Shown here: one piece after another, positions 1 to 11,476 of the stretch
How the letters are laid out: every line of letters begins with the position of its first letter
How positions within the stretch are numbered: position 1 is the first letter of the stretch
Source: Forficula auricularia
Taxonomy: Eukaryota; Arthropoda; Insecta; Dermaptera; Forficulidae
DNA length: 64,000 bases
NCBI GenBank assembly: GCA_024734495.1
Contig: JALMQS010000069.1
Location: 2,306,216-2,370,215 of the forward strand
Direction of reading: 5' to 3'
The notes under the pieces: generated by a model
What the model saw: the letters and a program-made list of their open reading frames with translations, nothing else
Database searches by the model: none
What the model was told of the DNA's origin: nothing
Position numbers and translations under genes: made by a program

Positions 1-558
1 AAACACTGGCAGTGATTGACTCTAGATAAGGTAAAGTTCACAATTTTAGACACATCTTTGAAAACAGGGTTCAGAATCCGAAAAGAGCAAAAAAGCCAAA
101 ATGGGCAATTTTTGATAGTGATGTCAAATAGACAATCATATGATTCACAAAATTTATATACCAATTGCAATATTCAATAAAATAAAACGTATTTAATCAA
201 GCGAATAGGCGAAATCTACCCTTTATTCGATTTGCCAAAAAATCAGGAAAGTATTTTCAATATAGGTATTATACTAAAAAATAAAAAAAAAACCAGGTTC
301 ATAAAAAAATTCAATTTGGATTGCAATACTCCATCTATACTTAATAATAATCGGCTTAAGACGACGGCGTGATCTCTGATAGACTAAAGAGATCGAATGG
401 TGGTCAGTGATTGGCTTTGCTTAAGCAATGCGTTAAATAAATAAGTGGAAGTTTAAAAATAACCTAAAATTTTCAAACACTCCCCCTAGCATATATTGGC
501 GAAAATCACGATAAGAGGTGACATTTATTCGCAGTATATAGAATTAATAATTACATTA
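1..558. other. AT-rich sequence, no gene seen
   Basis: I see no coding region or RNA gene. A short stretch near 348-371 (aatcggctt followed by gacg) resembles the start of a dispersed repeat better seen at 38738 and 53084. Confidence 0.5.
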
Positions 559-904
559 AATGAAGATAAGAGTAAATAAATATTTTATTTAATATGAATT
601 TACTATGAGTTAAGGATACTGGGTCGCTTATTTCACATTAAAATTAAAAAATTAAAAGATATAAAATTTTTTTCTTTTTCAATATATATATTTCTGGCTA
701 TCAACCCATCTTCAGGAAATACAGAAAGTACTTTTGTATTACTTTCTGTACTTTCTGTATTTCCTGAAGATGGGTTGATAGCCCGAAATATATATATTAG
801 AAAAAAAATTATATCTTTTAATTTTTTAATTTTAATGAATATAAATATCATAACTCATAGTAAATCCATATTAAATAAAATGTTTATTTACTCTTATCTT
901 TATT
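559..904. repeat. Foldback element with hammerhead-like motif in each arm
   Basis: Two arms of about 150 bp are reverse complements; the outer ends read gataagagtaaataaa on the left and its complement ending at 904. Each arm carries the CTGAAGA-hairpin-GAAA motif: plus strand 764-788 with stem II GGGTT/AGCCC, and minus strand 691-715, where one stem II base before GAAA has changed (GCCAGAAA instead of GCCCGAAA). The centre is a short CTTTCTGTA-type palindrome. The apparent 72-residue reading frame inside is a by-product of the palindrome. Closest relatives in the window are at 56200 and 56790. Confidence 0.75.
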
Positions 905-1938
905 AAAGATGTTTCACCTTGCACCAACACCACAATCTCTACTGATTATTACATTAAATGGAATAGGCAACTCAACCCTCCTGACATCTAGTAGCAGAAA
1001 GATATTGAGAAACAATTTATCTTCTCCCATAAGAGCAATAGATTTTCTTCTCCGTAACTAGTCTACCTGATTTTCACGAATTCAAGAGAATAGATGAAAA
1101 CAAATTAAATTAATTTTCTTTTGCAACTTTTGGCTAAACTTTGATGTAATGTACAAGAACAAGGCTTTAACTCATGAATAAATGAATGGATAATTTACCA
1201 AAATATTACAAATTTCAAAATGAAGAAGCAAAGATTTTAACTTAATAATAAAATTAATATGGTAACTAGATATATAATTACATCAGAATCTATTAGGTTT
1301 CAAGGGAGTTGTCCAGAATAGGATTGAAAATTCATTTAGAGCAGTTTTTTGTTTTGTTTTTTTTTAATTAAAAATGTTAGATTTAGCTTTTCTTTGGATA
1401 ATTCTATACCTACTTTAAATCAGGGGTGTCGAACTGCGAGCCGCCGTCAAGTTTTTTCATGTCCAGTTAATACCTGCAAAAAAGAAAATATAAAAATAAA
1501 GATACGAATTCATTTAAAAAGAAATAAAGTAAAAAAATTAACTCAATAACTATTCTCTGGAGCTAATTTCACAAAAATTGAAAAAATCTGAATCTACCAA
1601 TTCAGCTGTTTGAAAATAGTATTAACGAATGAAAATATTATAAAATTGAAAAAGTAGAGTTAATCAGTTTAGACTGGCCATCTTAACTACAGGTGCATTA
1701 TTCACCAGTTACGTTCTTTAATTAAAAATGCTGAAAATGGACTTTGGTTGAAACCATCCGTATCAATTGATCTCAAAACTCAAGCAGAATAAAATTCGGT
1801 ATCCACCCCCCAGTCAAATTAACGGGTATCTTTAATTGCAAGCTAAATCTGCTAGAAGATAAAGTTAGAGCAAAATATAGCAGCAATCTGATAGCCATTT
1901 TTACGCTAAGGCAAAGTTGAACTCCAGTCGAGAAACCC
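905..1938. other. No gene; two partial repeat ends
   Basis: Positions 910-940 hold the caccttgcaccaacacc end motif shared with foldbacks at 10463, 30873, 56461 and 61209. At about 1423 the sequence CAGGGGTGTCGAACTG resembles a hAT terminal repeat, but I could not find a matching second end. The remainder is AT-rich and unrecognised. Confidence 0.4.
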
Positions 1939-2102
1939 GAAGGGTGAACCTCGAATGGAATTAGGTGTACACCGTCTGTGGAATTATTTGAAATTACTTT
2001 GGAATTATTGGATAATCTATTGTCATCTATTGTTTTCTACTTGGAAATAGAAGTGGAAGTGGAAGTAGGTGTACACGATTTTAGATCGCAGTTCACCCCT
2101 CG
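1939..2102 (+). repeat. Small repeat with GGTGTACAC boxes, copy 1
   Basis: A unit of about 164 bp starting gaagggtgaacc and ending gttcacccctcg. It contains two internal GTGTACAC palindromes (aattaggtgtacac and gtaggtgtacacg) and a middle part ctacttggaaat. Ends are imperfect inverted repeats (GGGTGAACC / GGTTCACCC type). Two more copies lie at 2555-2695 (inverted) and 13470-13634. MITE-like; class unknown. Confidence 0.65.
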
Positions 2103-2554
2103 AAGAAACCTAAACCACCCTAAGACAAATAAAGGAAAAACATTTTTCTAAAAAAAAAATTCCACAATAAAGAAATGTGATGGTATCAGGGAAAAGGCCC
2201 CTTTTCTTTTCCTACCAGTTTTTTCAGGAATGCTAAAAATATTTGTTAAATGTGGGTATAATTTTTGATTAAATATTTGAATTCAGCAGCAAATTTTCAT
2301 TCGGAATAGAATAATAGTCAGGGTAAATAAATGGAAAAAATGTCCTATTTCTGTCTGCTTAAAAATTGTCGAAATTTAAACGGCTATAACTCAAAACTAT
2401 GTTTTTTACTTTTAAATATTCAAAAATTCATAAACTGACTCAATTTTTGGAATTTTGGGGTGGGGCAAAAAGCGTTTTGTTCAGTTGTTTCTCCTAGAAA
2501 CAGAAGATGCTTATTAGCTCGATTTTGACCAGGTGAAGATAAGGGCCATTTTCC
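2103..2554. other. Spacer between two opposed repeat copies
   Basis: No coding sequence recognised. Copies 1 and 2 of the GTGTACAC repeat face each other across it, so 1939-2695 as a whole could be one larger inverted-repeat element of about 757 bp. Confidence 0.4.
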
Positions 2555-2695
2555 CTGAACCGCGACCTAAAATCGTGTACACCTACTTCCACTTCCAATT
2601 TTGTTTCCAAGTAGAAGACAATAGATGACAATAGATTATCTAATTATCCAATGTAATTCCAAATAATTCCAAAGACGGTGTACACCTAATTCCAG
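2555..2695 (-). repeat. Small repeat with GGTGTACAC boxes, copy 2
   Basis: Reverse complement of the unit at 1939-2102: it begins tgaaccgcgacc, has cgtgtacacctacttcc and ends gtgtacacctaattcc. Divergence from copy 1 is moderate, which suggests an old insertion rather than a recent duplication. Confidence 0.65.
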
Positions 2696-3639
2696 AAAAT
2701 AAAACGAAATAAAAAATATTTTAAATATAATTTTTTGTTGGTATTCTGAAGATATAATTATAAGATTTTTATAAATGTACCTAGTCAAAATTTTAATAAA
2801 AAAAAGGGGGGCCAACCAACTGCTAGGGTAACGTTAAATATCGTATTTTTTAGCATATTTTACATAAATTAATTATTTTTTATAAATCAAAATAATTTTC
2901 AGTGACTTATAATTATAACATTAAGCTATATTCATGAATTTTTAAAGAAATGTAATTTAAAGGGCTGCAAAGTATGAGCAGAAGCCATATTCGAGGGACA
3001 TAGATCATGGACCAATTTATATTAACATTTTCTTAAAAAATTGTTTAAAATTCTTTTTATTCTACAATTATAAACTGTACATTTTTCAGCTGTTAGGTTA
3101 TTTTATTTTATTTTGGTTTTGTTTTTGTTCAAATATATTTAAATATTAGCTTTGTAAGTGAAAAAGTTTTTGTTTTTTTTTAATTTTAATTAAAATATAC
3201 CCTTGCTTTTGAAAAGCAAATATACATTTTTTCCCTCTGTTTAACTGTAACTTTATTTTATGTATTATATTCTCAGCTTGGCTTTAACAAGAATGTCGAG
3301 AGAATTAGAAATAACATGAAAATTGAAAAGTTAAATGATAAAATGAAATGTGAAAACGAGACAGACAGGAGCAATTCAGATCTATATAGATGGGTTTAAT
3401 TGAACAAAAAAATATATAGTATTGATAAATAAAAGTCAAACTAACTTTCAAAGATTTTTTCAAGAATGGACATCACCAGATACAAATAATTGAAATACCA
3501 GATCAATCTCAATTTTGTTTAGTGCAAAAATGGTGTAAGTTCAATGCGAAACATATTTAATAAAATTAAACATAAATTACTACTTTTCTGTGTTATTATT
3601 TTTATTATTTTTACATTTTCTACGCCTAGCTTTAATTCT
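2696..3639. other. AT-rich sequence, no gene seen
   Basis: Homopolymer-rich, with no sizeable open frame and no recognised repeat. Confidence 0.5.
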
Positions 3640-3775
3640 GAAGCTAAAGAAAGGATTAAATTGGGTTGGAGTTGGTGGTGTTTCACAAGGAGAAAAATTA
3701 AAATACAAAGATTTTTTTTAGTTTACTCTATATATTTCGAGCTCTTATCTCATCGTCAGGAGAACATTTACTGAA
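3640..3775 (-). repeat. Partial foldback-family fragment with hammerhead-like motif
   Basis: Carries the end motif ggagttggtggtgtttcac (about 3667-3685) found in related foldbacks, followed on the minus strand by CTGACGA (3753-3759), a hairpin closed by GAG/CTC, and GAAA (3735-3738). Only one arm is present. No protein is encoded; the 76-residue frame across it is unlike any family I know. Confidence 0.5.
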
Positions 3776-4142
3776 GATAACATAAAATAATGAACAGAAT
3801 TTATTTTAATATGATGGACAGTTATTTATGACTTAGTGTAAATATGAAAGAATTATCAGAGGATGGGATGGCCTTAGAGCCGAAAGAACAGATGGAGCGG
3901 ACAGAGGGCTAAACTGGGAATAAAGAAAATATATTTATACTTGGAAGTTGCCGAAAATTATGTATGTGTCATAAAGGAGGGCAATAAACTATGGAATGTG
4001 ATGAGGTTGAATAGTAAAAATTTCCATCTCTTATTTTCTATTTAAAAATAAAAAATAAAAATAAACCCACCATACATCCGCATCACATTCCAATTCAAAT
4101 TAAATATCATTGATTAAGATGTCAATTAGTTTCATTATAAAC

Positions 4143-4442
4143 CAACACCGCGTTTAATTGAAAAGTTTTTGTTTTGCCGAGAGTAGCAGAGTTGTTGGTT
4201 CACAAAGAGAAACAAAGAGGTTGTCCTCTGCTTGATGCAAATAAACATACACACATATATACCGAGATGATATATCTGTATATATATTAAATAAATAATA
4301 TATACAGATATATTATCTCGATACTATATGTGTGTAAATAAATAATATATATACAGATATATCATCTCGATATATATGTGTGTATGTTTATTTGCATCAA
4401 GCAGAGGACAACCTCTTTGTTTCTCTTTGTCAACACCGCGTT
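4143..4442. mobile_element. Foldback insertion with 12-bp target duplication
   Basis: The sequence CAACACCGCGTT stands at 4143-4154 and again at 4431-4442, directly flanking a 276-bp insert (4155-4430). The insert begins ttaattgaaaag then tttgccgagagtagcagag, the 5' signature of the family at 17535 and 35064. Its two arms (about 4191-4262 and 4370-4430) are inverted copies around acacacatatata and tcctctgcttgatgc. The target belongs to a repeat end also seen at 62040. A 12-bp duplication suits retroelement-type integration better than a TIR transposase. Confidence 0.75.
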
Positions 4443-4529
4443 CCCTAAATTTGACTAAAGAAAGGAGTTTGCTGACAAAAATATCGCAAAATCATTAAAA
4501 TTTGTTAACAATGTATTGTTTAATGGGAA

Positions 4530-4745
4530 ACTATTAGCTTTATTCGTTTTGGATGCCTTGGGCGCCCTTATGTCAGCCTCAAGTCACTAACCCATATTCG
4601 TTTAGGAAAACGAAGGGGGGAGAATAGGGAAACGAATAGGGCTGGGGCACACCAAGTCGGTTGGTATTCCTAAACGAATATGGGTTAGTGACTTGAGGCT
4701 GACATAAGGGCGCCCAAGGCATCTAAAACGAATAAAGCTATTAGT
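4530..4745. repeat. Near-perfect palindrome with 75-bp arms
   Basis: The left arm (about 4533-4608) and right arm (about 4667-4743) are almost exact reverse complements, running from tattagctttattcg to acccatattcgtttagga. Local GC is clearly above background because of ggatgccttgggcgccc. There is no coding capacity. High arm identity suggests recent origin or ongoing arm-to-arm conversion. Confidence 0.8.
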
Positions 4746-4894
4746 GCATAAGTGATATATTATATCAACCATCCAAAATAAGGATAAAGGGGGGACGGTG
4801 TATAAAATAAAAATTCTAGTACCTTTGTCCGAGCTACCTACACTTTAAGATCTTGTAAAAGTATTGTTCAAAAATTAAAAATTAAAAATAAATA

Positions 4895-5290
4895 ATTTGA
4901 AAAGTTTTTATTTTGCCGAGAGTAGCAGAGTTGTTTATTCATAAAGAAGAAGAAAAATGTTCAATATCCGACTTCAAAAAGGAGGAGGTTCTCTATTCGA
5001 CTGAATTTTTTTTTTTTTTTTTTGTGCCTATGTTACTTCTTATCTCCGCCAATTATGAACCGATTTTGAAAAAAAAATTTGCATTGGGTCCAGTCTACCT
5101 TCCGATTGGTCCCATTTTTTTTCATAGGTATTAGACCTTTTTTGTTAGGTTTGTTCAGGCCTAACTTCTTTGTTTATGAACCGATTTCGATGATTCTTTT
5201 TTTATTGGAAAGGGGGTATCTTAGGGATGGTGCCATATATATTAATTTGGTCAAGTTCTGATGATATGATCACTATTAATAACATCCCTA
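4895..5290 (+). repeat. Interspersed repeat with CCGACTTCAAAAAGG start
   Basis: Starts with the tttgccgagagtagcagag signature (4913-4932), then ccgacttcaaaaaggagg, a long T run, and two aaccgattt stretches followed by gattctttttttattgg. From memory this pattern is a common interspersed repeat in insect genomes; I cannot verify that. The open frames across it are low-complexity and unlikely to be translated. Confidence 0.5.
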
Positions 5291-5697
5291 AAAAGAGAAA
5301 AATAAAAATAATTTTTAAGAAAAAAATAAAACCGACTTCAAAAAATTAAATGCAACAAATAAAATACAATAAAAGGTATAAAATGATTATTATCTTATTT
5401 AGTTGCAACTAAACTACGAAATATTAACATGAAATTACTTTTTGATGTCGGTGCCAAACATATACCTTTTAGTGAATCGCACTCGACGGATCTTACTTAG
5501 TACGTTTGGTAAGTACGCTCGCTTATAGGTATAGTTTGTTTGGCACCGACTTCAAAAGGTAATTTCATGTTAATATTTCGTAGTTTAGTTGCAATTAAAT
5601 AAGATAATAATTATTTTATACCTTTTAGTGTATTTTATTTGTTGCATTTAGTTTTTTGAAGTCGGTTTTATTTTTCTTAAAAATTATTTTTATTTGC
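5291..5697. repeat. Large palindrome around two CCGACTTCAAAA boxes
   Basis: Arms of about 170 bp (5294-5463 and 5530-5695) are close reverse complements. Outer parts read aaaccgacttcaaaaaa next to atgcaacaaataaaata; inner parts contain ggtgccaaaca. The loop of about 65 bp is non-coding. It probably arose from two opposed copies of the repeat in the previous entry. Confidence 0.75.
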
Positions 5698-5802
5698 TTT
5701 TTAGTACATTTTGAAATAAAAGTATGATTATTAAAAAAGTTATTTATATATTTTTTATAAATTTTCATTTCTTTTACTGAAGATTTCCATAGAATAGATT
5801 TA

Positions 5803-6180
5803 CAGTCAAATCCGAACTAATTGGGGCTGTAGCCTGTTCGGATTAGCCAAAAGAAGCTTCGACAACTGATATCAAGTGAAATATTAAGTGATATTTTGTG
5901 TGTTTCTATTATTATTTCATTGTTTTTCCAAAGTGATTAACCTAAAGAATTTCAATAACCAACGTTTACCGTTTTTCAATCCTGGATGACATTAGTATGT
6001 AATACTTACACTTCATTGGGTATGCTAACTGTACTTCTTTGTTACTTTTTCAACTAATTATGAAAAATAAGTAGAATATATACATAATTGTTTTATGACT
6101 AAATAAAAAGTTTCTCTTTTTTGAGTTCGGATTTCCCGGTTTTTCGGATTTTCGTAGTTCGGATTTGAGGGGTTTCTCTG
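5803..6180. mobile_element. pogo/Tigger-like MITE
   Basis: The left end reads CAGTCAAATCCGAACTA, and the right end, reverse-complemented, reads CAGAGAAACCCCTCAAATCC then GAACTACG. Repeated TCCGAA blocks near both ends are typical of Tc1/mariner-superfamily pogo/Tigger elements. A TA stands immediately left of the element; the right flank reads ca, so one copy of the TA duplication has probably decayed. No transposase is present at 378 bp. Confidence 0.6.
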
Positions 6181-6890
6181 CATTTCTTTGATGAATCCCA
6201 TCTTTCACTACAATTAATACTTGTTTTCTCTAATTTCTTTCTCAACATGACTCGAGTAATAAGAGATCAAGAGAAATCACTTCAACCAATCTAGCTCAGC
6301 ATATTTCGATTTTGTTTAAATTTTGAAGCATTTTCAACCTTAGAACACTTTCAAATCCAATTTTTTGCAATGAAAATTTGCTGACATTCAAATGGATCAT
6401 TTTCGGCTGTTTTTTCCAAAGACATAGAGCGTTTAATGTAATGTCCTTTTGTTGTAGAAAAATGTAGGGTATACTTAAATCTTAAGCAGATATATTAATG
6501 TATATCCTGTCTTCATTTATCTTTTTCATTTCACAATTTAGAGTAAGAGGGTTAAAAAAATATAGTGAAAAATGAATGGATATTCAATAAAAGTTAAGAG
6601 CAATCCTGGATAAAAAAAATGATTGATATTCAATTCATTTGAAGAATGTATCTAGATTTTTTTTTAATCTCTTCGAAAGATAAATCATTTTTCAATTTAA
6701 AAAAGTTGAACTATTGAAATCGGATTTACGACTCGAATCAGATAATATTTATTTATATTATTTCGAGAGCGAGTGAATATGCATGAAAAAATTGAAATTT
6801 TGATTTCAGAAAATTAGTATTAATTTCAGGATGATTCGATAATCATTACTCTGTTCTACTGACTAACATTGAGAGATGAGACAAGAAGAA
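6181..6890. other. AT-rich sequence, no gene seen
   Basis: I recognise no coding or repeat structure. Confidence 0.5.
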
Positions 6891-6894
6891 AGAG

Positions 6895-7080
6895 TACTAT
6901 GTGCTTCCTTCAGTGTCCCTTTTGAACCCTGAGGAAAAGGAAGTTCCTCCGAAACGTCGGTTTCGAAACAATATTATAAGAGATAAATATTTCCAATAAA
7001 TATTTGTTGGAAGTAAGTAGTCTCTTGTTTTTTTTTCGTACTGCCTTCATCCAATCCTGGGATATTATATATCAGTCCGT
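6895..7080 (+). repeat. Retroelement-like unit with hammerhead-like motif
   Basis: CTGAGGA (6929-6935), a hairpin AGGAA/TTCCT, then GAAACGTCGG from 6951. The base of stem II (AA opposite CC) no longer pairs, unlike the intact relative at 35796. Downstream it ends gatattatatatcagtccg, the kind of end also seen near 22360 and 30580. Confidence 0.5.
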
Positions 7081-8490
7081 CTCTAAAAATAAAAACTTCT
7101 AACGTAGTAGTTTACTATTGGTAACTGTAAATTGCATATACTCCAACTGGTGGTGAAAGCTTGAACTAGCTCAATTGGGTCTTCTGACAGCTGATTGATC
7201 AGTGTTTAAATGACATATAAACAAAAGCAAAACCTATTTATTAAATAAAATAAATAATAATATTCTTTTATTATGCATATGACATTTGTGACAGAGACCC
7301 GATTGTGTTAGTTATAATTTCTACCATATGGCGACAACACCGTAATTACCATTTACCAATTCTAAGTATTTCATACAGTTTTAAATACCATAAAGCAAAT
7401 AAAATCCCTGGAGTATATGGTATAATATATATTTGTTTTTTATGATTTTGACTTTTTTCTCAGATATTAATTCCACCGTTTTCCTCTTTAATTGAATATT
7501 CTTCGCATCCTCTGTTCTACTTAACTCTATTGAATTATACACAATCGCTTTAATTATATTATGATTATAAATTTAATCGAATCTAGAAATAGATAATCCA
7601 GAAGCCTTGTCGTTTTATTTGTCAATTTGATTGAGAACCTATAAAAGAACAGATTGAAAGGGAGAGGAAACAAAACGAGAACGATGTTTTTGATAGTTCT
7701 CGTTTATGGACATAAAAAAAAAAAGAAAAACCCACTCGAGAGGGTGACACTCACGCAATTCCGAAAATAAGAGCTTTTCAAATTTAATGATACTGGATAA
7801 CGAAAGATGGATTATATTAGATATTAAATTATTGGTAATGGTTTCCCTTTAAGGATTAATTAAGGAATGATCCAGCAGGATCAACCAGGAAGTTAATAAA
7901 AGTGGAATTATTATCTTGTTTCATTTTATTATTATTATTATTATTATCCGAGTTAATGCACTTTCTCAGCTTGCGCTGGAAAAATTTCACCTATCCCTTC
8001 AGATCTTATTTGGGATTAGGCTCGGCCGATGTGGGAAGGGAATTCACCCTGGCCCACATGGACCTCCGGATAATCGTTAATTGAGAAACTTGCGGACTAT
8101 ATGACAGATCTGTAGCAAGACTGCTTTTTGGCCCACTATGTTCTTGTTGACCGCAAGTTTCTCGATGTTTTTGTTGTTTTCTTTGAGACCACTTCGTCTG
8201 CGGAAATGATTATTGGTATAATGACAACTCTTTCCAGTTTTCATAAGCTTTTGAGTTGGAAAGCGAGTTCCTCATACTTAGCCATTTTTTCGGCTTCGGT
8301 TTTCTTCAAGTTGTGTGTTAGAGGGAATATTATTATTATTATTTTACTATTATTAATTAAGCAAACAAGAGAGTCTTAGCTTAAACCTGGGGACCCAGGT
8401 GCGGACATTGATTTTGTGACCATTAATTAAATGGTTGCTTAGATCTTCTTTACCAAGGATAAACTAAGTAGTTTCGGTCATTCACATAGA
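7081..8490. other. No gene recognised; one hairpin
   Basis: A 13-bp inverted repeat pairs gagaaacttgcgg (8083-8095) with its complement at 8151-8163. The stretch 7960-8060 is somewhat richer in GC and encodes no recognised domain. Positions 7875-7889 happen to equal the complement of the 18S rRNA 5' end (see findings). Confidence 0.4.
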
Positions 8491-8496
8491 TCAACT

Positions 8497-9065
8497 TCAA
8501 ATTTTTTTATAATGCATCGATTGCAAAAAGAAGTTGCACGAAAAAAGTACAACCCTTGTAGTCCGCGGTGAGTTGTTAATGGCCAGGATTTGGATTGCTT
8601 TGTAGCACATGGGTTTAGTTCCAGAGAGGGTCGATACAACCTTTTTGATAAAAATCATCCATAACAGTTCAGATTTTATAGTGGACAATCCCTCATGATT
8701 TTCTTTAGAATCTATTGTGACTTCATCAGAATTAGAATGGACTAGAAGAATAATGCGTTCATATTACAAGAATGATTGTTTTTTATAACGATATTGATAC
8801 CAGAAAAACTTGCATAAAAAATGTACAATCTCTGTAGTCTGGGGTGGAGCTTGTATCGTGAAAATAAGAAGAGATTTCAGGGATTGGGTCGGAGTTGAAG
8901 GTATCTGTGAATGTGGGTCTTGAAAGACTGAAAGTTATATGTAGCTGGGAAGACGGACAGTCGAAGAGAGTTCCAATCTCTAAAAGTCATAGAGATAAAA
9001 GAATTTGCGAATCCGTTTGTTCGGTTAGTATCCAATTTAAGCGTGTCCGGGTGTTGAATCTTAGA
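8497..9065 (-). pseudogene. LINE 3' end, minus strand (CR1/Jockey-like)
   Basis: Minus-strand frame 8877-9065 encodes the C-terminal tail of a non-LTR reverse transcriptase polyprotein. The segment FISMTFRDWNSLRLSVFP matches the tail of the longer copy at 59428-60224 (IPMTSRNCNSLPASIFP). Upstream residues (up to 9188) are not LINE-like. Continuing along the minus strand, 8497-8876 is 3' untranslated sequence, including ttgtaca and gcaacttctttttg blocks shared with copies at 14690, 34900 and 36605. Endonuclease and RT catalytic parts are missing: a 5'-truncated dead copy. Confidence 0.75.
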
Positions 9066-9220
9066 AAATCGTCTATTTCGTGCAATTGTAGCATATAAAT
9101 AGTAAATTTCATTGAAGATTATTATTTTAAAAGCAAATTGGAAATTTTTTAAATATTTTTGTGAATATTCAAAAAGATAATATCTCAAAATTATTTATTT
9201 GCTCAAATCAAACCACGCTG

Positions 9221-9705
9221 TGTACTCTTAAGACTAATTACCCTATACAATAATATATGTATTGTGAATTAATATGAAATCTCTGAGAGTGTCCTCTGTT
9301 TGATGGAAATAAACATATAGCTATATATAATTTCATTTGTTGTTTTGTTGGAGACTATACTTTCAAAGGCTTGGCCTTCATCTTCTGTCCTTTTTGATAA
9401 AAATAAGTTTTTTCTCAGAGGCATAAGACACGATTGATTAGAGATTCATTTGTCATTTGGTTCATTCACCTTCAAACAAATAGAAACGAATTTCCATTGG
9501 GACTTTCCATGATAACTTATGCCCATCAAAAAAAATATTTCTAATAAAAATGACTGAAGATGAAGATCATGCCTTCAAAACTATAATCTCCAACAAAGCA
9601 GCAAAAAAATTATATATATGTTTATTTGCATCAAGCAGAGGACACTCTCAGAGATTTCCTAATTAATTTATAATTATATTATCATATAGGGTAATTAGTC
9701 TTAAG
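9221..9705. repeat. Long foldback with mutated hammerhead-like motif in each arm
   Basis: Outer arms pair cttaagactaattaccctat (near 9230) with its complement ending near 9705; inner arms share gtcctctg and ctctgagag with the insertion at 4155. The plus arm has CTGAAGA (9554-9560) and a TGAAGA..GCCTTC hairpin followed by AAAA where GAAA is expected. The minus arm (about 9361-9387) keeps GAAA but has CAGAAGA for CTGAAGA. The two lesions differ, so the family consensus would be a complete motif. Both are followed by CTATA-type stem III sequence. Confidence 0.7.
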
Positions 9706-10462
9706 AGTGATTTGAAGAAAAATTCAAAATTGTGTTCAGATAATAATTTAATTTACTAAATAATTAACTTATCAAAGGCAGGTAAAATAGAGGAAAAGTT
9801 TATGTAATGGTATCTGTGTTCAGAATCTCGGAGGTTCTCTACTAGAAAATTTAATTAGGAAACTTTTCACTAAATAAAACACATAATTAGATAAATTGTT
9901 AAAGTTGAAATAAATTAAATTTTCATTACTTTTTACTATACTTTTTAACAACAAAAAAAAAGCTAAAACTATTTTATTTTCATTTCGAAGAAACAAAAAT
10001 TGTATATTTGGAATATACTTTTTTCGATAAGGAATATAGTGTTCAGAATTTACCTAGCATAGATTCACAAATACTAACTCCTTCTTGACTCTAAAAAAAA
10101 TCCTCGAACCTCCATCCCCCACAAATTTTTATGTGAGTTCATTTAATTAAGCAAATTGAAATTTTTAAATAAAATAAAATTTCATCAACTTAATACATAT
10201 ATACTTTTTGAGAAACTTCAAAATCTCTAATTTTGTTATCATTTAAGTTTGTTTGTTTGTTTGTTTTAAATAAATTTTTTATATTTTATTGAAATAAAAC
10301 CAAATTTTCAATACATTTTTTACGGTTTTTGACTGAAACTATAATATTCAATTTTCTTCTAATATCATTAATTTTTTGTCCCATTTATTTATTTAAACAT
10401 AAATTTTTTTATTTATTTATATATTTAATCTCATAGGTACCCTATTTTGTTAAGGGAGAATG
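9706..10462. other. AT-rich sequence, no gene seen
   Basis: I recognise no coding or repeat structure. Confidence 0.5.
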
Positions 10463-10720
10463 CTGTAGGTTCTTGGTGAAATATATTTAAATAAAGTAAA
10501 GAAAATTTAAATTTTTTTTTTTTAATTTAAAAATATAGAATTCTAGGTAGGTAGGTTTCACAAAAATAAAAGTTTTCAGTTTTCTCTGTGAACTCCTCTA
10601 GATGGGCCAAAATATATATTATATAGGATCATGCTAACTGTCTTTTATTTTTGTGAAACCTACCTAGAATTTTATATTTTTTAAAATTTCTTTACTTTAT
10701 GAAAATTATTATTCTAAAAA
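10463..10720. repeat. Foldback with ggttcttggtgaaa end
   Basis: The left arm (10485-10575) runs aataaagtaaagaaaat to ctaggtaggtttcacaaaaa, and the right arm (about 10640-10702) is its complement. The outer end ctgtaggttcttggtgaaa matches foldbacks at 30870, 56200, 56790 and the short insertion at 61160. The hammerhead-like centre of relatives is degraded here (agatgggccaaaatatat remains near 10600). Confidence 0.7.
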
Positions 10721-11476
10721 CATTAATTAAATTAACCAATTAACCATTAATTTTTAGATAAATTCAAAATCAGGCAGCCGGGCCGAGTATAATAGATTTA
10801 TTTGTATCTTATTTAGAAATTTTTTTTAATAGAAAAGATATTGATAATTAATATATGATAATTAGTTTATCATATTTAGTTAAAGGAAGTGGAATTCAAA
10901 TAGAAAAAAAATTTACCCTAATATCCGTTCTAAGACAGTTAAGTTATCTAAAAAAATTACTTAATAAAAATGTTTTTTTTTCTACAGAAAGATAAATTAA
11001 TAATAGCATATATATTATGTATATTAGTATAAAAACAGGATAATTATTATTGACTTATATTTCGATTATATAAGTAACTTTAATAATTTTTTATAATAAT
11101 ATTCTTCAATAGAATTAGATAATTTTCTAGGCATTGTCGTATTTGACGTATTTGAATATTTTAGAATATTTCACAAATAACTTATTTTATGAATAATTGT
11201 GCATTTGACCTGGTTGAAATAAATGAACGTCTATATATTATATTTTAAAATAAAGTCATTCTGAAAAAGAATTTGACTTTTATGTGCAGATAACTTTATT
11301 ATAAAAAGAAAAGAAATACCTTCATATTAGAAAACCACATATTTTGCACTTTTAAATATTCTTATTAATACCATAGATATCAGCCTCCAAACGGGTATTT
11401 CATACTTGAAAAGTATAAGTGATAAACTGATCGAAATGTTTATTTTTATTGTATATCTTGATATTTTATTAAAAAA
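10721..11476. other. AT-rich sequence, no gene seen
   Basis: I see no gene or structured repeat. Confidence 0.5.
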
